Origin: Trema orientale
Taxonomy: Eukaryota > Streptophyta > Magnoliopsida > Rosales > Cannabaceae
Length of the DNA: 64,000 bases
Reading direction: 5' to 3'
Assembly (NCBI GenBank): GCA_002914845.1
Contig: JXTC01000354.1
Location: 145,213 to 209,212 of the forward strand
Numbering within the stretch: position 1 is the first letter of the stretch; each line of letters opens with the position of its first letter. The notes under the pieces are model-generated. The model saw only the letters and a program-made list of their open reading frames with translations, searched no databases and had not been told where the DNA came from. The translations under genes were made by a program, and so were the position numbers. Shown piece after piece: positions 59,735 to 64,000 of this stretch.

Positions 59735-62700
59735 TTACGAGACCAAGAGTGAAACCATGGCATTGGCAGAATCAGGCCCTACATTATTCACGCTGGGTAT
59801 TATGTTCACCGGAGATACAATCTTCACGAACTCTTTGAGTTCTGTAAAGCTGCTGTGCTCGCTGTATGGCACTTCATACCTGGAGTACAAGGGAACATGA
59901 TCTCTTGTTAATCCATTTGTTCCACTATACTAATCAGTTCTCACATATTAACGATCACGAGAATTAAAATGTATATATTATTGATAAACATCCAAAATAA
60001 TGTCAAAACTCAGCAACATTGTTTATTCAAACACAGTAGTGGCCGAGAAAGAATGATAAAGAACACCCAGAAGGGTTGAGACGCAGTTCTACACAGAATT
60101 TCAAATAAAATTGGCAATAGATGGCGGATAGTGGATAGTTTTCAACGGCTCAATTCATGGATTTATAGCACAGAAGCAAACATCACCTTATAATAGTGCC
60201 CTGCTGCCACTTTCTCCCAGGAGACTTCTTCTTTCCTTTACCAAATGTCCAGCCGGTGGGAGAGAAAGCAACTACAAGACTGAATCTACCCTGCCCAATA
60301 ATAAAGCACAGCATAACATGAAAATTTGTCCGTTTAACAAACGAAAACAAAGTGAAATTCTTAACGACCATAGAGTTAAGAGTACATATGGGCCGAAAGG
60401 GAGATGAAGAGAGGCAGTAGTATTACAAAAAGGAAAACAAATCTATATAGTAGGCTAGAATATGCTCTGCTGCCACGACTATCTTTGTGTACTTCGTTAC
60501 TACATCAAAAGTTTACAAAAAAAGCCTACGACGCCAACAAATCAATGAGAATTACTTGATGGAAAAAGCAACTTCGATTCAGGAAATTCAGATACGATGC
60601 TACACATACTTCAGGGTATACGATATTTTACAAGTTAGTAATCTAGTGTTCTCATGCCATGCACATTGTAAGTAATACATATTCAATATATATATATATA
60701 TACACACATACATACATACACCTGTGCGTAATGCATCAAAGAGAGAAAAATCGTCAATATATACTCATCAAAGTTTATACTTTCATTTCTTATTCATCAA
60801 AAAGTGGTGTATAGTCTCATTTAAGGAGGGGCCGGGAAAACCATCACCGTATATTGATTGGCTACATGCTTCAGTCGTTTGAAGCTTGCAAGTGTCCACA
60901 TAGGAACAACATGAATCTGGCTTTCACGTTCGTTTTGCGTAAACCACTGCATATCCTCCTGAGGAAGCCCCAGACATTTCAAAATACGTAGCTTTGCTGC
61001 AGTTACGCAAATCTTTTTACGTAGCACACGAGCAACCTCCAAGAACAGTCGCTCCTTTCCTGTTGAAATAAGGTAACACAGAAGTCATTTCGCAAACTAC
61101 AGGTTTGGAGCAATAACCTTGAGCTTCCGGGAAATTCCCACACCAAAAATAAATAAATAAAATTATGCATATAGTGTACAATTAGGAGTAACATGGAAAA
61201 TCTTCTTCTGCATGTTAGGGAAGCAGGAACATTCATCAGGAAGAAAGAGAGAGAGCTATACCAATTGTGTAGCTACCAATCAGAAAAAGAGTTTTAGGGT
61301 TGAAAGTTTCAGCTTGAATGGCATCAATGACAAATTGTATTACCGCCTCCTGCTTTGGAAAGTCATACTGCAATGAAATATGAGACAAAAGCAAACTTAA
61401 GCTGCCTTTTGATTTTATATAATATATTGCAGAAACAAAAGACTAGTGCATATTCATTATAAAAGCAAGAAAGTAAAAGGAAAAGCTCAAAATCCCAGTT
61501 CAATTGTCTCTGACTACGAATGGTAACACTACCATGAATGTTAAATTTTAGCAATATAAGCTAGTCTTTATTTGCTCTTATTCTTAGACTCTGTGCGGCA
61601 GATCTCAAATATTTAAAAGTGACATTAAAAAAAAAATATTCCTGCACAAAATTAAAATGTTAGATGATGAATTTACAACATAAATTTACTCATAACGTAA
61701 CATGATAATATAAACCTGAACTTGTCAATGAGAGCATTCAACACCTTCCGGTTTCGAGTTCTAATTCTATCCATCAATACTAACATGGTTCCTAGCTTGT
61801 TGAGTCTTAACTAGATCAACCATGAACGTGGAGAGTTCTTAATAAGCCACACAGTTTGCTATTCCATTATTCCCGTGGAGACTTGCCTGGGAGTTACAGT
61901 AAGTTGTATCAAGTATAAGTGTATGGATAGGACGTGTCCGTAAAAGAGACATCATGTCTTTGTCCTCACTAAAGCGAAAGTCCCCGGTGTGCAAAACAGC
62001 CTGAATGCACGACTAAAATCAGTACCCAAAAGCTAGACACAGAAAACACAAACTCATCATACAGAAAGTTGGAAGTGAGTTTGGACCACACCTTACCGTT
62101 TGGTGGTTCAAAAAGTAAAATTATGGCCCCAGGGCAGTGGTTTGCATCCACACAGGTCACATCAATACCGACTATATTGATCTTTTGGTTGAGGGGTAAA
62201 ACTTGTAATCTGTCCCATGGGATTCCAATCTTCATATTTACAAGCGTAGCGGTGATTGAAGAGCAATAAATCTTTCCATGACAGAAGGACTTAGTTAGAC
62301 CTTGATAATCTGCAACAACCAGTGCAATTATATTAAAACCAAAAACCTAAAGGACTATTATTGTTCAACCTTGACATCTAAACTAATGCAAAATGTCAGC
62401 TGCAGGTGGTAATTGCCAATGAAACTGAAAGAAGAAACTTACGATCCATATGGAAGTGAGTGAGAAACCAATGGGAACAATCTCCTCTGAGATATCGAAA
62501 AGCATCCTGCATATTTTCAGAATTTAATTAAAAACACAACTTAGAATAAGATTATAAGAGAATGATTGATAGCCAATCCTCCTAGTCTCAATGAGTACTA
62601 CCATGTTAGATAAAAGCATTAAAAAGTTAGGAAGCAGCTAATGCTGGCTTTCATAACTTCAAAGGTTGGACTAGTATAACCATCAGTAGGAGGAAATCAA

Positions 62701-64000
62701 AGAGTTTCTTATGAATTACACTTCCATGAAATTAAAACAAAGCACAAGGGTGACACAAACAAATAACAGTAAAAATCATTTACCACTCGAAATGGTGTTC
62801 CTGGTACACAACACCACGACGGAGGATTCTTTAGTTTTCCTTTCGTGACATTGTTTTTCCCCATAGCATGTTTACTACCAGAACCTGAGGATCTTTTAAC
62901 TACAGCGCTTTGTTCTTTCGAGCTGTTACAAACTTTCTTCATATCTATAGAAGATCCTGGAAAATAATCTGTAATCAACTTGTTAGCAGCTATTTTACTA
63001 GCACTATCAGTCACTTGCTCAGAGACATCAAAGGGCATCTCAACTCCATTGGTGCTCTTTCCCAGTTCACCGGAGGCATGACATGCTGTATCTGCTTCAA
63101 TTGCCTGACCACTCCCTTTTCTAAGTTGAGAAAGAGCATGCACAATCTTCTTTCTGGGACCGAGAGCAGTGATGCCTATACTAAAAAGATCCTTGAATTC
63201 AAACAAATTAACAAGAGTGAAAACTTATCAGGCGAAAAAGTTACAATTCTCTGACGAAACAAACTAACACGAACAAATAGCAAATGAGGATCCTACAATT
63301 CATTCCAATGATACCTCTTCAGTCAACCACCGCAGAGAATCCCAATCAATTTCTTCTCTAACGAAAACATCTTCGTATTTTGCTAAACCAAGACCACGCA
63401 GCCACTCCACAACAGTAGAAACATCAGCAAGTTTCTTAGACACTTGAGGCTCCCCGTCCTCATGACGAAGAACAACCTGCTAAACATAACTCTACTAATT
63501 AACCGGTTTGACGACTGACATAAAGATTGATATCATTGGCACTTACATCTTGAGCTTGAGCTTGAGCGTCTTCTCGAGGCTCCCCAACAACCTGCTAGAC
63601 ATACCCATATCGATTAGCAGCCGATTCTCGAGAAAAAAATAAATAAATAGATAACGATTGAGAGTCACATCTTGAGCTTGAGCGTCCTCTTTGTCGAGAC
63701 AATCATTGGTGTGGAGCTGCCTTCGTTCCTCGCTCAAATCCGAAATGTCGACCCCACAAAGAGGGCATTCAACAAAAACTCCATTACCATCATCAACAAA
63801 CCCATCACCTTCCGAATGATGATGACTGGACTCACTGCCGTTCGTACCATCTCCCTGCTCCAGCGCAGAACGTAATTTGAGCAAAACATCAAGCTCCCCC
63901 TCAAAATCCTCATCCATGGAGCCAGCATTGCCCGAACCGCAGCCTCCACCCCGCGACGTAATTAACTTAGACTCAATCGAATTGGAAGAGAAACCCCCAA
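59735..64000 (-). CDS. SNM1: SNM1-type DNA cross-link repair nuclease, 11 exons (5' end may be outside window)
   Basis: The product is a 5' exonuclease of the metallo-beta-lactamase/beta-CASP family acting in nuclear DNA repair. Exons: 63669-63917 or beyond, 63547-63591, 63315-63476, 62784-63191, 62443-62506, 62092-62309, 61887-62000, 61262-61367, 60848-61059, 60187-60290, 59735-59879. They join in frame to about 608 codons from the ATG at 63917. Exon 1 has a UBZ4-like finger ([10 protein letters not shown] ... HTNDC). Exons 3-4 hold a SAM-like domain ([17 protein letters not shown] ... [15 protein letters not shown]). The nuclease core shows HFHMDH (joined across exons 5-6), NHCPGA and HTGDFRF, then beta-CASP segments ending PYSEHSSF. 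All introns are GT-AG except intron 7 (GC-AG). The frame stays open upstream of 63917 to the window edge, so the true start may lie outside. Arabidopsis SNM1 is shorter. Confidence 0.93.
60686..60720. repeat. TA/CATA microsatellite in an SNM1 intron
   Basis: ATATATATATATATA followed by ACACACATACATACATACA lies in the intron between the exons at 60187-60290 and 60848-61059. Confidence 0.9.
61368..61886 (-). other. GC-AG intron of the SNM1 gene
   Basis: The exon ending at 61887 is followed on the minus strand by GCAAGT instead of GTAAGT, and the next exon starts at 61367 after TTGCAG. The protein reads through as [16 protein letters not shown], which fits the family. No GT donor in the neighbourhood gives a better join. 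Confidence 0.85.
63547..63591 (-). other. 45-bp microexon of SNM1, apparently formed by tandem duplication
   Basis: The exon encodes [15 protein letters not shown]. Its 5' half (GTTGTTGGGGAGCCTC) resembles the start of the next exon, including the acceptor TAGCAG|GTTGTT. Its 3' half (GACGCTCAAGCTCAAGAT|GT) resembles the end of the previous exon. Both splice sites look usable and the length is a multiple of three. Confidence 0.75.

Overview
The window looks like nuclear DNA of a flowering plant, probably a eudicot. It has AT-rich intergenic DNA, spliced genes with plant-type introns, and many nested plant transposons. I cannot name the species.

Four protein-coding genes of the host are supported. 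(1) 2038-3687, minus: the first two exons of a 3-ketoacyl-CoA synthase (very-long-chain fatty acid and wax synthesis); the 3' part lies beyond the left edge. (2) 34626-35393, minus: an intronless AP2/ERF factor of the ERF018/ORA47 type. (3) 57983-59338, plus: an intronless PORR-domain protein, probably an organellar RNA-splicing factor. (4) 59735 to the right edge, minus: an 11-exon SNM1-type DNA cross-link repair nuclease with a UBZ finger, a SAM domain and metallo-beta-lactamase/beta-CASP. Genes 3 and 4 converge with about 400 bp between stop codons.

Nearly everything else I can explain is mobile DNA, often with exact boundaries: a 5'-truncated LINE (31-520); a Mutator-like MITE (1592-1775); a tRNA-derived SINE (4205-4374); a complete but dead Ty3/gypsy element (5321-10782) beside an older Tekay-like LTR remnant (about 10788-12900); a family of inverted-repeat elements (17.7-21.5 kb); a 107-bp satellite-like array (about 22.64-23.64 kb, resuming at 33253) split by a second, Tekay/Del-like Ty3/gypsy element (23642-33252); a MITE at 39677-39916; a GC-tipped hAT-type element (40918-41575); a long hAT element (42683-52315) whose transposase gene is split by a solo LTR (46087-49690); and a TIR element (56401-57462) holding a second Mutator-like MITE (57013-57184).

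The assembly needs care. All four single-N positions (28460, 41263, 45579, 48489) sit between direct repeats of 11 bp to 1.3 kb. This pattern fits unmerged contig overlaps or allelic copies placed in tandem, so the apparent duplications there should not be read as biology. A 109-base gap lies at 36396-36504.

I found no RNA genes apart from the SINE head, no CRISPR array and no operon-like system. The most interesting biological observations are a microexon in SNM1 that looks created by a tandem duplication with breakpoints in two exons, a GC-AG intron in the same gene, and the nesting of the mobile elements.
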